In this document: positions 37,226 through 47,436 of the stretch, piece by piece | Numbering within the stretch: position 1 is the stretch's first letter | Layout: every line of letters begins with the position of its first letter | Assembly (NCBI RefSeq): GCF_902167145.1 | Contig: NC_050104.1 | Coordinates: forward strand, 14,034,001-14,098,000 | DNA from: Zea mays | Taxonomy: Eukaryota; Streptophyta; Magnoliopsida; Poales; Poaceae | Direction of reading: 5' to 3' | Length of the DNA stretch: 64,000 nucleotides | Position numbers and translations under genes: made by a program | Notes under the pieces: model-generated | What the model was told of the DNA's origin: nothing | Database searches by the model: none | What the model saw: the letters and a program-made list of their open reading frames with translations, nothing else

Positions 37226-38564
37226 TGATAGTCGCCTAGAGGGGGGGTGAATAGGGCGAAACTGAAATTTACAAATATAAACACAACTACAAGCCGGGTT
37301 AGCGTTAGAAATATAAACGAGTCCGAGAGAGAGGGCGCAAAAACAAATCCCAAGCGAATAAGCAAGTGAGACACGGAGATTTGTTTTACCGAGGTTCGGT
37401 TCTTGCAAACCTACTCCCCGTTGAGGAGGCCACAAAGGCCGGGTCTCTTTCAACCCTTCCCTCTCTCAAACGGTCCCTCGGACCGAGTGAGCTTCTCTTC
37501 TCAAATCAAAGCCGGGAACAAAACTTCCCCGCAAGGGCCACCACACAATTGGTGCCTCTTGCCTTGATTACAATGGAGTTGTGATCTCAAGAACAAGTGA
37601 GAAAGAAGAGAAGCAATCCAAGCGCAAGAGCTCAAATAAACACGGCAAATCACTCTCACTAGTCACTAGGGCTTTGTGTGGAATTGGAGAGGATTTGATC
37701 TCTTTAGTGTGTCTAGAATTGAATGCTAGAGCTCTTGTAGTAGTTGAGAAGTGGAAAACTTGGATGCAATGAATGGTGGGGTGGTTGGGGTATTTATAGC
37801 CCCAACCACCAAAAGTGGTCGTTGGAAGGCTGTCTGTTCGATGGCGCACCGGACAGTCCGGTGCACACCGGACAGTCCGGTGCACACCGGACAGTCCGGT
37901 GCCCCCTGCCACGTCATCACTGCCGTTGGATTCTGACCGTTGGAGCTTCTGACTTGTGGGCCCGCCTGGGTGTCCGGTGCACACCGGACAGGTACTGTTT
38001 GATGTCCGGTGTGCCAGCATGGGCGATTCTGACTTCTGCGCGCGCAGAGGGCGCATTAAATGCGCGGCAGAGAGCCGTTGACGCGGAGATGACCGTTGCT
38101 TCGGAGGCGCACCGGACAGTCCGGTGCACACCGGACAGTCCGGTGAATTTTAGCGGGCTAGCCGTTGGCGTTTCCCGAAGCTGGCGAGTTCCTGAGGCCG
38201 ACCTCCCTTGGCGCACCGGACACTGTCCGGTGTACACCGGACAGTCCGGTGAATTATAGTCGAGTCGCCCTGGAAATTCCCGAAGGTGGCGAGTTTGAGT
38301 CTGAGTCCCCTGGTGCACCGGACAGGTACTGTTCACTGTCCGGTGGCACACCGGACAGTCCGGTGCGCCAGACCAGGGGTGCCTTCGGTTGCCCCTTTGC
38401 TCCTTTATTGAATCCAAAACTTGGTCTTTTTATTGGCTGAGGGTGAACCTTTTACACCTGTATAATCTACACACTTGGGCAAACTAGTTAGTCCAATTAT
38501 TTGTGTTGGGCAATTCAACCACCAAAATTATTTAGGAACTAGGTGTAAGCCCAATTCCCTTTCA
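37226..38564 (-). repeat. 3' LTR of copia 2 (1,339 bp)
   Basis: In + orientation it starts tgatagtcgcc and ends aattccctttca (TG...CA on either strand). It is 19 bp longer than the partner LTR because of one extra palindromic repeat unit at 37866-37901. The open frames over 37720-38440 are palindrome by-products. Confidence 0.95.
37847..38370. repeat. Sirevirus palindrome cluster in the 3' LTR of copia 2
   Basis: CACCGGACAGTCCGGTG occurs in tandem with a 19-bp period at 37847, 37866 and 37885, and again as pairs and variants (some with ACACTGTCCGG or a ggtactgtt insert) to about 38370. The 5' LTR has the same cluster but two, not three, copies in the first array. This is a recognised conserved LTR motif of maize Sireviruses, not a CRISPR array. 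Confidence 0.85.
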
Positions 38565-39388
38565 ATCTCCCCCTTTTTGGTGATTGATGCCAACACAAAC
38601 CAAAGCAAACAGAGATATGCATAATTGAACTAGTTTGCATAATGTAAGTGTAAAGGTTGCTTGGAATTGAGCCAATATAACTACTTACAAGATATGCATG
38701 GAATGTTTCTTTCTTATTTAGTATTTTGGACCACGTTTGCACCACATGTTTTGTTTTTGCAAATTTTTTGTAAATTCATTTCAAAGATCTTTTGCAAATA
38801 GTCAAAGGTAAATGAATAAGAGTTTGCAAAGCATTTTCAAGATTTGAAATTTTATCCCTCTGTTTCAAATGCTTTTCCTTTGACTAAACAAAACTCCCCC
38901 TAAATTAAATCCTCCTCTTAGTGTTCAAGAGGGTTTTGAAGTAAGATTTTTGAAATCCCCCTTTTGAACATAATAGGATAACAATTGATAAATACTTTTG
39001 GAAAACACTAAGTTTTTGAATTTGGTGGTGGTGGTGCGGTCCTTTTGCTTTGGGCTCATTTCTCCCCCTTTTTGGCATGAATCGCCAAAAACGGAATCAT
39101 TAGAGCCCTTAGGTACTATCTTCCCCTTTGGTCATAAGTAAATGAGTTAAGATTATACCAAAGACGAAGTCCTTTTGCTTTGAATTCTCATTTCTCCCCA
39201 AAGAATAGAGAGATGCTTGGAGTGATGGCGAAGTATGAGTTACGGAGTGGAAGCCTTTGTCTTTGCCGAAGACTCCAATTTCCTTTCAATATACCTATGA
39301 CTTGGTTTGAAATAGACTTGAAGACACATTAGTCATAGCATATAAAAGAGATATAATCAAAGGTATTCAAATGAGCTATGTGTGCAAG
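38565..39388 (-). other. Copia 2 3' non-coding region with repeated polypurine tracts
   Basis: On the + strand, ctccccctttttgg-like blocks at 38567, 38894, 38955, 39062 and 39122 are purine tracts on the element's coding strand. The one touching the LTR is the likely plus-strand primer. No gene is seen. Confidence 0.7.
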
Positions 39389-40668
39389 CTAGCAAAAGAA
39401 ATTTCTAGAATCAAGAATATTGAGCTCATGCCTAAGTCTGGTAAAAGATTGTTCATCAAGAGGCTTGGTAAAGATATCGGCTAATTGATCTTTAGTGTTA
39501 ATGTAAGAAATCTCGATATCTCCCTTTTGTTGGTGATCCCTAAGAAAATGATACCGAATGGCTATGTGCTTAGTGCGGCTATGCTCGACGGGATTGTCGG
39601 CCATTTTGATTGCACTCTCATTATCACATAGCAAAGGGACTTTGGTTAATTTGTAACCATAGTCCCGCAGGGTTTGCCTCATCCAAAGCAATTGCGCGCA
39701 ACAATGACCTGCGGCAATGTACTCGGCTTCGGCGGTGGAAAGAGCGACCGAATTTTGCTTCTTTGAAGCCCAAGACACCAAGGATCTTCCCAAGAACTGA
39801 CAAGTCCCCGATGTGCTCTTCCTATTAATTTTGCACCCCGCCCAATCGGCATCCGAATAACCAATCAAATCAAACGTGGATCCCCGAGGGTACCAAAGCC
39901 CAAACTTAGGAGTAAAAGCCAAATATCTCAAGATTCGTTTTACGGCCGTAAGGTGGGATTCCTTAGGGTCGGATTGAAATCTTGCACACATGCAAACGGA
40001 AAGCATAATATCCGGTCGAGATGCACATAAATAAAGCAATGAACCAATCATCGACCGGTATACCTTTTGATCGACGGATTTACCTCCCGTGTCGAGGTCG
40101 AGATACCCATTGGTTCCCATGGGTGTCTTGATGGGCTTGGCATCCTTCATTCCAAACTTGGTTAGAATGTCTTGAGTGTACTTTGTTTGGCAAATGAAGG
40201 TGCCCTCTTGGAGTTGCTTGACTTGGAATCCTAGAAAATACTTCAACTCCCCCATCATCGACATCTCGAATTTCTGTGTCATGATCCTACTAAACTCTTC
40301 ACATGTAGACTCGTTAGTAGACCCAAATATAATATCATCAACATAAATTTGGCATACAAACAAGTCATTTTCAAGAGTTTTAGTAAAGAGTGTAGGATCG
40401 GCCTTGCCGACTTTGAAGCCATTAGAAATAAGGAAATCTCTTAGGCATTCATACCATGCTCTTGGGGCTTGCTTGAGCCCATAAAGCGCCTTAGAGAGCC
40501 TATAGACATGGTTAGGGTACTCACTGTCTTCAAAGCCGGGAGGTTGCTCAACATAGACCTCTTCCTTGATTGGTCCGTTGAGGAAGGCACTTTTCACGTC
40601 CATTTGATAGAGCTTAAAGCCATGGTAAGTAGCATAGGCCAATAATATGCGAATTGACTCAAGCCTAG
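39389..40668 (-). pseudogene. Copia 2 pol, RT/RNase H part (split by element C)
   Basis: A single open frame on the minus strand from the middle of the reverse transcriptase ([20 protein letters not shown], the [10 protein letters not shown] box) through the conserved [10 protein letters not shown] region to RNase H (SDADWAGC, ALSTAEAEYIAA, HIAIRYHFLRD) and a stop at 39389. There is no internal break. It is severed from its N-terminal part by element C at 40669; the TSD CCTAG occupies 40664-40668. The other half is 48077-50050. Confidence 0.92.
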
Positions 40669-41308
40669 TGTTGGGGACTTGTTCTCAAGTGCTAATAGTT
40701 AAGAACAAGGCAACATAGAAAATGTTAATCGTTAACGCCCTTCGTCCTCCGAAGCATTATTTCCCCTAGGATATAATGACTTACGGACGAAGGTTATGAA
40801 GGTCATACCTTCATAAATTCAAACAATGACGAAGGATGAAATATAAAGAATGTAAAAGAAAACATGAGCAATCATTTATTATTATTGAGCATAAACAAAA
40901 ATATTATTGAACTACAAGTGTACCTTCAATCGGAAGGAAATGGCAGTACAAGCGTGACGCAAAAAGCGAATGCCAAGTCAGCGTGAACAGTACGGGGATA
41001 CTGTTCACCTATTTATAGACACGGGACACAGCCCTTACAAAATTACATTCATGCCCTTTACATTTGATAATAACTCTATAGTAGTCTATCGAGGTCTGAA
41101 TAGCCTTTTCATCTTTAAGTCGGTTCCACTCTTTGCTGTTACGCCGAAGCTTTCCTGCTCAACACCTTCGGCTCTGTATCAAGCTTCGTATTATTCCGGT
41201 CTACTGCAATGCCGACTTTAGTCCGAGGGTACCTGTTCACACATTGTACTACGGAAATACTGTTAAATCCTGTTTTTGAGGACCTTCGGACGCCGAAGGT
41301 CCCCAACA
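40669..41308 (-). repeat. 3' LTR of element C (640 bp)
   Basis: Ends tgttgggg and ccccaaca. On the minus strand a TATA box (TATAAATAG, complement near 41009-41017) is followed by a 10-bp perfect inverted repeat with a 6-nt loop at 40983-41008. I saw no difference from the right LTR. Confidence 0.95.
40983..41008 (-). promoter_or_regulatory. Inverted repeat next to the LTR TATA box of C (also 47751-47776)
   Basis: GTGAACAGTA, a 6-nt loop, TACTGTTCAC directly downstream of the minus-strand TATA box. Same stem as in the A and B LTRs, with a different loop. Confidence 0.7.
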
Positions 41309-41464
41309 GTAGCCCCTCGCAATATTAATTTGTTTGAAATAATAAATTTAGATTGCGATATGGACGAAGGCTTTACGCCGAAGGTCCGAAAAAACACCTT
41401 CCCTTTGCTAGAATAGCAACATTCAATGACAAGTGGGGTCTTTCAACTTTCAACGCACCGAGCG

Positions 41465-41472
41465 TATAAATA
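41465..41472 (+). promoter_or_regulatory. TATA box for the opposite-strand gene of C
   Basis: TATAAATA lies 150 bp upstream of the ATG at 41615 and outside the LTR, so this gene seems to have its own core promoter. The remainder of 41309-41614 is the purine tract and 5' leader. Confidence 0.6.
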
Positions 41473-41614
41473 CGGCCATACCGCAAACTCATTGTGCACG
41501 CTTTCTGGCCAACCACTCCCGCTCACTCAATTTTTAGCTCTTGCGCGCTGTGATTTGCTAAGCTTTCAGCTTTGAAGCTTCGGCTTCGAAAACAGTTTTT
41601 TAGTGTTTCCGAAG

Positions 41615-44600
41615 ATGTCTGAAGCTGCTAAGAAGGCTGCTGCTGAGATGAAGCTGAGTCTTGATGAAGAGAAGAACTTAGGATTTCTTATAGCGATGTC
41701 GAAGACCAACACAGAGAAAATCACCAAGGAGATTCTGGAAGGGCTGTCTGAAGATACTGGTGACAGTGAAAGTTATGATGTGGACAGTGGTGGCGAAGAC
41801 TCCGAAGATCGCCCCTGGCGACCAAGCCATTCAGTTTATGGTAAATCAACTATCAAAGAGAATCATCTTGTTAACATGAGAGGAAGGTATTTCCGGGATT
41901 TGTCCGTTGTGAGGGCCGACGAAGGGGAGAAGACTTGTCCACACCCCGAAGAGAATGAAGTCGTAGTGTTCCGAAGCTTTTTGAAGGCTGGGCTGCGATT
42001 GCCCTTGAGCAGCTTCGTCGTGGAGGTGCTGAAGATTTTTGAAGTCTATCTTCACCAACTTACCCCCGAGGCAATCATAAGGCTGAATATCTTTGTGTGG
42101 GCCGTGCGAAGCCAAGGTCTGAAGCCTGATGCAAAAAGTTTCTGCAATATGCACGAATTATCATACGAGACAATACCTTGGGGTAAGGAACAGTATCACA
42201 ATAACTTTGGCTGCTACAATTTTGTTTCTCGGTCTGGATCAAGCTGCCCCGTGCCAACTTTTCGGAAAAGATGGCCCAGCGGCTGGATGACAGAATGGTT
42301 CTATGTAAAAAATGATCTGAAAGCACGAGAAGATATCAAGGGTATAATTATGCGCCCTATTTGGCAAAGCTTCGGCCTTCGCAGGCCGAAGGTTGAAATG
42401 AATGAAGCTGCCAAAGAATGCCAGAGAGCCTTCGGCACTGTCTGTTCTTTTATAGGAACAAGGGACTTAGTACAAGAGCACATCGCTTTCAGGGTGTGGC
42501 CGCTTGCAGAGAAATGGGAAATGCCACAAGAAACCATTAAAGAGGCCGACGAAGGTGGACTTGTCAGGTTTAAGTACACTTTTAAGTTTGGAGATAAATT
42601 TATTGAACCAGATGATGAGTGGTTGAAAAGCATTGATAATTTAAGTGATGAGCTGCTTGGTACCTACTCGAAGGCCGAAGATACTGCAATGTCAGCAGCC
42701 TTCGGAGGCCAAAAAAAGAAGAGGCTGAATCGGGTATTTGATGCTATTGGGTTTGTCTACCCTGACTATTGCTATCCCACCCGAAGGCAGAAAAGAAAAA
42801 ACACAACCTCTGCAAAAGAAGAAACTGCAGCTGCTCCTAGCGAGCCAGAACCGAAAAGGAAGAAGATAAAGGTTCTCACGCATCGGCCGCGCTATATTGA
42901 ACCAGCTTCGGTGCCTGAGTTTACCGGAGAAACTCCTTCGGCCACCAAAGCTAAAAAACCAGCCGAGCCAACTTTGCTGCCAGAAGTCGCAGAAACGGCC
43001 GAAGTGCCAACAAAGACAAAATTGGAGCAATCAAAGATTTTGTTACCAGAAGCGAAAGAGAAGGCCGAAGCGCCATTCACAGAAAAAATGGAAGAGATAA
43101 AGGAAACAACTGAGGGCTCCAAAACATCAGAAGTTTTGAGTCCTACAGCAATCATTGGGACAGCAAAAAATGAAAAAGTGCCAGTCGTAACTCCGAAGAG
43201 AAAGAGAATGGCTAATGTGCTAGATGTACTAGAAACGATCAAATCTTCGAGCACACCTCCGAAGAAGGCTGCTGTTACTCCTGAAACAACAGTTGAAACT
43301 TCTGGTTCTACAATCCCAGAGCAAGGGGCTGAAGCCGAAGCTGGGCCCTCAGAGCCCGTAAAGGGAAAACCTTTGGAAAGTGAGGCAGAAAAAATAACAA
43401 AGCCAACTTTTGTTGAAGAAACCGGTGTTGTTGCCCCCGAAGCATCCCCCAAAATTCGTGATTATATTTTCCGTCATGCTTCGGGGAAAAATTATCAGAA
43501 AAAGAAGAACAAGAGGCCCAGCATTATGCCCAAAAACTGAAATATCCAAAGGGAGCGTTAATATTTAATGGCAGTGGAGAAGAAGACTTCTTGTATTGTC
43601 TTCCCGACAGCAAGGAAATTTCTGTCTGCCGGGAGATGAGCAAGAGCTTCGGATTCCCGACTTTAGAAGACGGGCTCTCAGTGCTGTCGAAGAACGATCT
43701 GGCCGACAGCCTGGCTTACAATAGCTTAAAGGTACGATATATGAAATCCTTGTATTTTTCCGTTCGTTTAAACCCACTGACACACACACATATTTCTTTT
43801 TGCAGGGCTTGATACTTAGCAATGCTCTTAGAGCACAGAAAGATGCTGAAGACGAAGGGTGTACAATAGCCCTGAGCAACCTTCGTTCCGAAGTAATTGA
43901 ACTGAGGAACGAAGGTCTCGAAAAAGACAAAATATTATACTCATTGGTAAATAAAATAAAAGAGGACGAAGCTGCTTTTAGAATTCAAGCTGAAGCTCAG
44001 AAACGCGAAATTGAAGACCTTCGGAAACAACTGGCCAGAGCCAAAGAAGAACGCATACTTGAAGAAACAAAGCGTGAACTCAGCGATCAATGGGCAGATC
44101 ACCTAGAAGTGACTGTTGAAGAGCTTCGTTCGTCCAAAAAGAGATGCTACAATAAATCTATAGATTGTGTCAAGAAATTAAAGGCTAGCTTCGCCAAGGT
44201 CGGCGCATTCTCAAGTGAGGAAAACTTTTCAAGAGGCAATCCCGAAGATGTCATCGAATGGATTAACCACGAAGCCGAAGCCTTTGAAGAAATTTTAAAT
44301 AGCCGAGGAGATATATGTGCCTTCTCTGGCGCCAGAGGGATTGCCACTATCTTAGAGAAGGAGGGCTGTGAACATGTAAAAATTTTAGCACAGTCCGAAG
44401 CTGCTTTGTCCTTTGAAAATACAAAAGATCCTTCGGCCGAAGCTAGTATAATTGGTGGAAAGTTTTTTACTGATATCTGGGATAATGGTGGCCGAGAGAT
44501 GGCCGGAGAAATTATTCGAAGAAGTGAAAAGGGTATTCACGATGCTAGAGAAGTAGCTGAGGCTGCTAAAAAGAGCGCAGAGGCCGAAGGTCAATTAGGT

Positions 44601-44828
44601 ATCAACTAATAGTTTTTATCGTGTTGTAATCTTAGACTTTAAGATTTGTTTATGATTTGTAATAGCAAAGTAGCTGTGTCCTGTCCTTCCTCAGATCCTA
44701 CTGAAGTATCTCCGGGTGCACAGCCTAAGGGTGACGATGAGATAAAAAAGATGGCTGAAGCTATTATGGATGAAGTTGTCGATCGACTGTTGAACGAAGC
44801 TGCAGAAGTGGTACTTAGGGAAGACTAG
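41615..44828 (+). CDS. Opposite-strand spliced gene of element C (Transposase_28-like plus coiled coil)
   Basis: Function is unknown; it is transcribed against the host retroelement. I place the start at the ATG at 41615 (MSEAAKK). Exon 1 (41615-43731) has an acidic N-terminal part, RPWRPSH, a Transposase_28-like block (VVFRSFLKAGLRLPL, YLHQLTPEAIIRL, GCYNFVSR), GTRDLVQEHIAF, RRLNRVFDAIGFVYPDY and a Glu/Pro/Thr/Lys-rich segment. A GT-AG intron (43732-43805) leads to exon 2 (43806-44598), which has a Lys/Glu-rich coiled-coil-like start and a conserved later part (SARGIATIL, FFTDIWDNGGREMA). A second GT-AG intron (44599-44694) leads to exon 3 (44695-44828), ending VVLRED. The only break seen is a one-base frameshift at the A run 43487-43491. 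Intron places match copy A. It could be a sequencing slip or real decay. Confidence 0.7.
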
Positions 44829-45310
44829 ATGCTATTGTAAAAACATTTTAAATGTAACATGTGTAATATCTTGTAATCCTGTATGTAACATATTTGTTTT
44901 ATTTTTCTTTATGGTTCAATTCTTTACGATGCATGAAACTTTACATACGTACCTTTTTTGAGTCTTTGGCGAAAAAACACCTTCCCTTCTTTTCATGCTT
45001 CGTGAAGAAGAATTACCATTTATCACAACAATATCCGAAGTATCCTGGGAAGTTTTGAAGCTTCGTAGAAACATTCTTCAAGGCTATACTTCAGAGATCA
45101 ATATTGTTTCTCCTTGTTACTTGGCATGATTTGCCCCTTTTTCAAAGCGTTTTTCCGAAGATTGATATCATATTTCCTTATGCCACATGCAGTATGATGT
45201 ATGATGCTTATGTTATGCAAAGATGATGTGATGATGCTATGCTATATAAGGTGATATTCCGAAGATACACGCGTATTTGCGCGATAAAACACATAATCTT
45301 TTTGTGAATC
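44829..45310. other. Non-coding spacer of element C
   Basis: AT-rich sequence after the opposite-strand gene, including a stretch of atgatg-type words (45180-45250) that also occurs at the same place in A and B. Contains gcgaaaaaacaccttccctt, a word also found next to the LTRs. No gene seen. Confidence 0.5.
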
Positions 45311-45660
45311 AGCATTGACTTTTCGCTATAAGCCTCCCTTAGGAGCTTCTTCGCCCTTTACTTCAGCGGAATCAGCGTTGACTTTTCGCTGTAAGCTCTG
45401 CATTCCCTTAGGAACGTCTTTGGAGCTTCTTCGCCTTTTACTTAGGCGGTATCAGCGTTGACTTTTCGCTGTAAGCTCTGCATTCCCTTAGGAACGTCTT
45501 TGGAGCTTCTTCGCCTTTTACTTAGGCGGTATCAGCGTTGACTTTTCGCTGTATGCTCTGCATTCCTTTTGGAACGACTTTGGAGCAGAAAACTTACACT
45601 GCGCTCCCTTCGGAACGACTTTTTGTGACTTCGTCAAACTTACTCTGTGTTCCTTAGAAC
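45311..45660. repeat. 80-bp tandem repeats of element C
   Basis: cagcgttgacttttcgctgt recurs at 45373, 45453 and 45533, an exact 80-bp period, with a shorter copy near 45311 and decayed copies to about 45660. Each unit contains gcattcccttaggaacg and gcttcttcgcc. The place between gag and the opposite-strand gene is the same as in A and B. Confidence 0.85.
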
Positions 45661-46003
45661 GACTTTTTGTTGCTTCGAAGAATTTTCGATAGTCCGAAGG
45701 TCCTTTTTATTATCACAAGCCTGTGAAGAAAACATATTTCTCTTGTAGGAATCAACGAAACTAATTACATAAAACCTAAACAATGTCCTTTATTACAGAA
45801 AATAAAACTGAATGAAAAAGATTGCTATTAAGGTAGGATATTTGTCAATAGATGTGCTTTGATTCTGGCACAGTGCTATTGACCGTGCGAGCTTCGGACT
45901 GTTCTCTGAAGTCCCTTTGATGCGGAGCATATTGGCTCCCTTCTGGTTGCTGGCCTTGTTGCAACGGAGGTGGAGGCGGAGGCTGTTGCCAGGAAGCTTG
46001 AGG

Positions 46004-47362
46004 CTAACTCGCCGAAGCAGCAGAGACTGCAGGATGGTTGCCCACATATTCTGGGATGTAGGGCGAATGATACGAAGCTGTATGCATGACCTGCTTCGGC
46101 TGGGCTTGTTGTGCTGCTGCTTCAGCTATTTCCTTTTGCTTCTGTATAGTAACATGGCACATCCTGGTAGTATGGCCTTTGTTCTCACCGCAGAATAAGC
46201 AAAAGATTCTTCTCGATTGATCGCCAAATCTTCCTCCGAAGCCCCTGGCGCCTCTGCCTCTTGGAGCTGGTGGCCGGAAGGAGCTTTGCTGTTGTCCAGA
46301 AGCCTGTGAGGAGCATTGTGGCCTTTGCTGTTGACTTCCTCTGTCATCATTTTGTGTAGAATTGTGAATTGATCTCACATGCCTCGGGTAAAACCTCCCT
46401 CCGAAGCCCCTGGTCATTTCAGAAAACCTGAAAGCCTCCTCCCTTCTTTGGCGAAAGTCATTGTCGGCCCGAATGTATTCATCCATTTTCTGGAGAAGCT
46501 TCTCCAAAGTTTGAGGAGGCTTCCTGGCGAAGTACTGAGCTGACGGACCTGGCCGAAGCCCCTTAATCATGGCCTCGATGACAATTTCATTGGGCACCGT
46601 TGGTGCCTGTGCCCTCAGACGCAAGAACCTTCGGACATATGCCTGAAGGTATTCTTCGTGGTCCTGAGTGCACTGGAACAGAGCCTGAGCAGTGACCGGC
46701 TTCGTCTGAAATCCTTGAAAGCTGGTTAACAACAAATCCTTCAGCTTCTGCCATGAAGTGATCGTTCCTGGTCGAAGGGAGGAATACCAGGTTTGAGCAA
46801 CACTTCTGACAGCCATAACGAAAGATTTGGCCATGACTGAAGCATTGCCACCGTACGAAGACACTGTTGCTTCGTAGCTCATCAAAAACTGCTTCGGGTC
46901 TGAGTGGCCATCAAATACGGGGAGCTGAGGCGGCTTGTAGGACGGAGGCCAAGGTGTAGCCTGTAACTCAGCAGACAGGGGAGAAGCATCATCAAAAACA
47001 AAATTCCCATGATGGAAATTGTCATACCAGTCATCTTCGTTGGGAAAGCCCTCCTGATGAAGGTCTTGATGCTGAGGCCTTCGGTGTTGCTCATCCTGAG
47101 CAAGATGACGAACTTCTTCAGAGGCTTCATCTATCTGCCTCTGCAGTTCAGCTAGCCTGGCCATCTTCTCCTTCTTGCGTTGAACCTGCTGCTGAAGGAT
47201 TTCCAGATTTTGAATCTCCTGATCTAGATCATCCTCCGGAGGTGTTGGACTGGTAGCCTTCCTCTTCTGGCTTCGTGCCTCTCTAAGAGAAAGGACGTCT
47301 TGATTGGGGTCCAGCGGCTGCAGCGTGCCAGCCCCTGGTGCTGAAGCCTTCTTCGGTGGCAT
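46004..47362 (-). CDS. gag of element C
   Basis: Capsid/nucleocapsid-type protein that would package the element's RNA. I start at MPPKKA (47362), which matches the B gag, although an in-frame ATG lies 13 codons upstream at 47401 next to the PBS. A Lys/Glu-rich helical N-terminal part is followed by the retrotransposon-gag domain (SLRPGTITSWQKLKD, LFQCTQDHEEYLQAY, KPPQTLEKLLQKMDEYIRAD), an Arg/Gly/Phe-rich stretch and one zinc knuckle, CLFCGENKGHTTRMC, with CX2CX5HX4C spacing, one residue longer than the canonical CCHC box. A TAG ends it at 46004. The frame then stays open for about 50 codons to HIY-stop at 45845, matching the end in B, so the TAG may be premature. No protease or RT follows. 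Confidence 0.88.
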   Translation of the reverse strand: MPPKKASAPGAGTLQPLDPNQDVLSLREARSQKRKATSPTPPEDDLDQEIQNLEILQQQVQRKKEKMARLAELQRQIDEASEEVRHLAQDEQHRRPQHQDLHQEGFPNEDDWYDNFHHGNFVFDDASPLSAELQATPWPPSYKPPQLPVFDGHSDPKQFLMSYEATVSSYGGNASVMAKSFVMAVRSVAQTWYSSLRPGTITSWQKLKDLLLTSFQGFQTKPVTAQALFQCTQDHEEYLQAYVRRFLRLRAQAPTVPNEIVIEAMIKGLRPGPSAQYFARKPPQTLEKLLQKMDEYIRADNDFRQRREEAFRFSEMTRGFGGRFYPRHVRSIHNSTQNDDRGSQQQRPQCSSQASGQQQSSFRPPAPRGRGARGFGGRFGDQSRRIFCLFCGENKGHTTRMCHVTIQKQKEIAEAAAQQAQPKQVMHTASYHSPYIPEYVGNHPAVSAASAS

Positions 47363-47424
47363 GACGAAGGTGATGCTTGCCGAAGGTGTTGAAAAGCTCA
47401 AGAAATGGAAGTGAGTTCACCGGA

Positions 47425-47436
47425 GGTGGGCGCCAA
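47425..47436 (-). other. Primer-binding site of element C
   Basis: TTGGCGCCCACC on the minus strand directly after the 5' LTR. Element B has TTGGCGCTCACC at the same place. I do not assign the tRNA with confidence. Confidence 0.6.

Noticed and set aside
37847..38370. Short palindromic repeats resembling a CRISPR array
   Set aside because: The unit is a self-palindrome with almost no spacer, in a plant LTR, and is a known Sirevirus motif. There are no cas genes.
37568..38440. Overlapping open frames on both strands in the copia 2 LTR (also 53138-53991 and 11086-11545)
   Set aside because: They are produced by CACCGGACAGTCCGGTG repeats, which read open on both strands, and they occur identically in both LTRs. 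No protein family is seen.
40970..41221. 83-residue open frame in both C LTRs
   Set aside because: It is antisense to the LTR promoter, has no recognisable features, and is identical in both copies only because the LTRs are identical.
41603..41614. Start of the C opposite-strand gene at 41603
   Set aside because: The codon there is GTG. The first ATG in frame is at 41615 and fits the N-terminus of the homologues.
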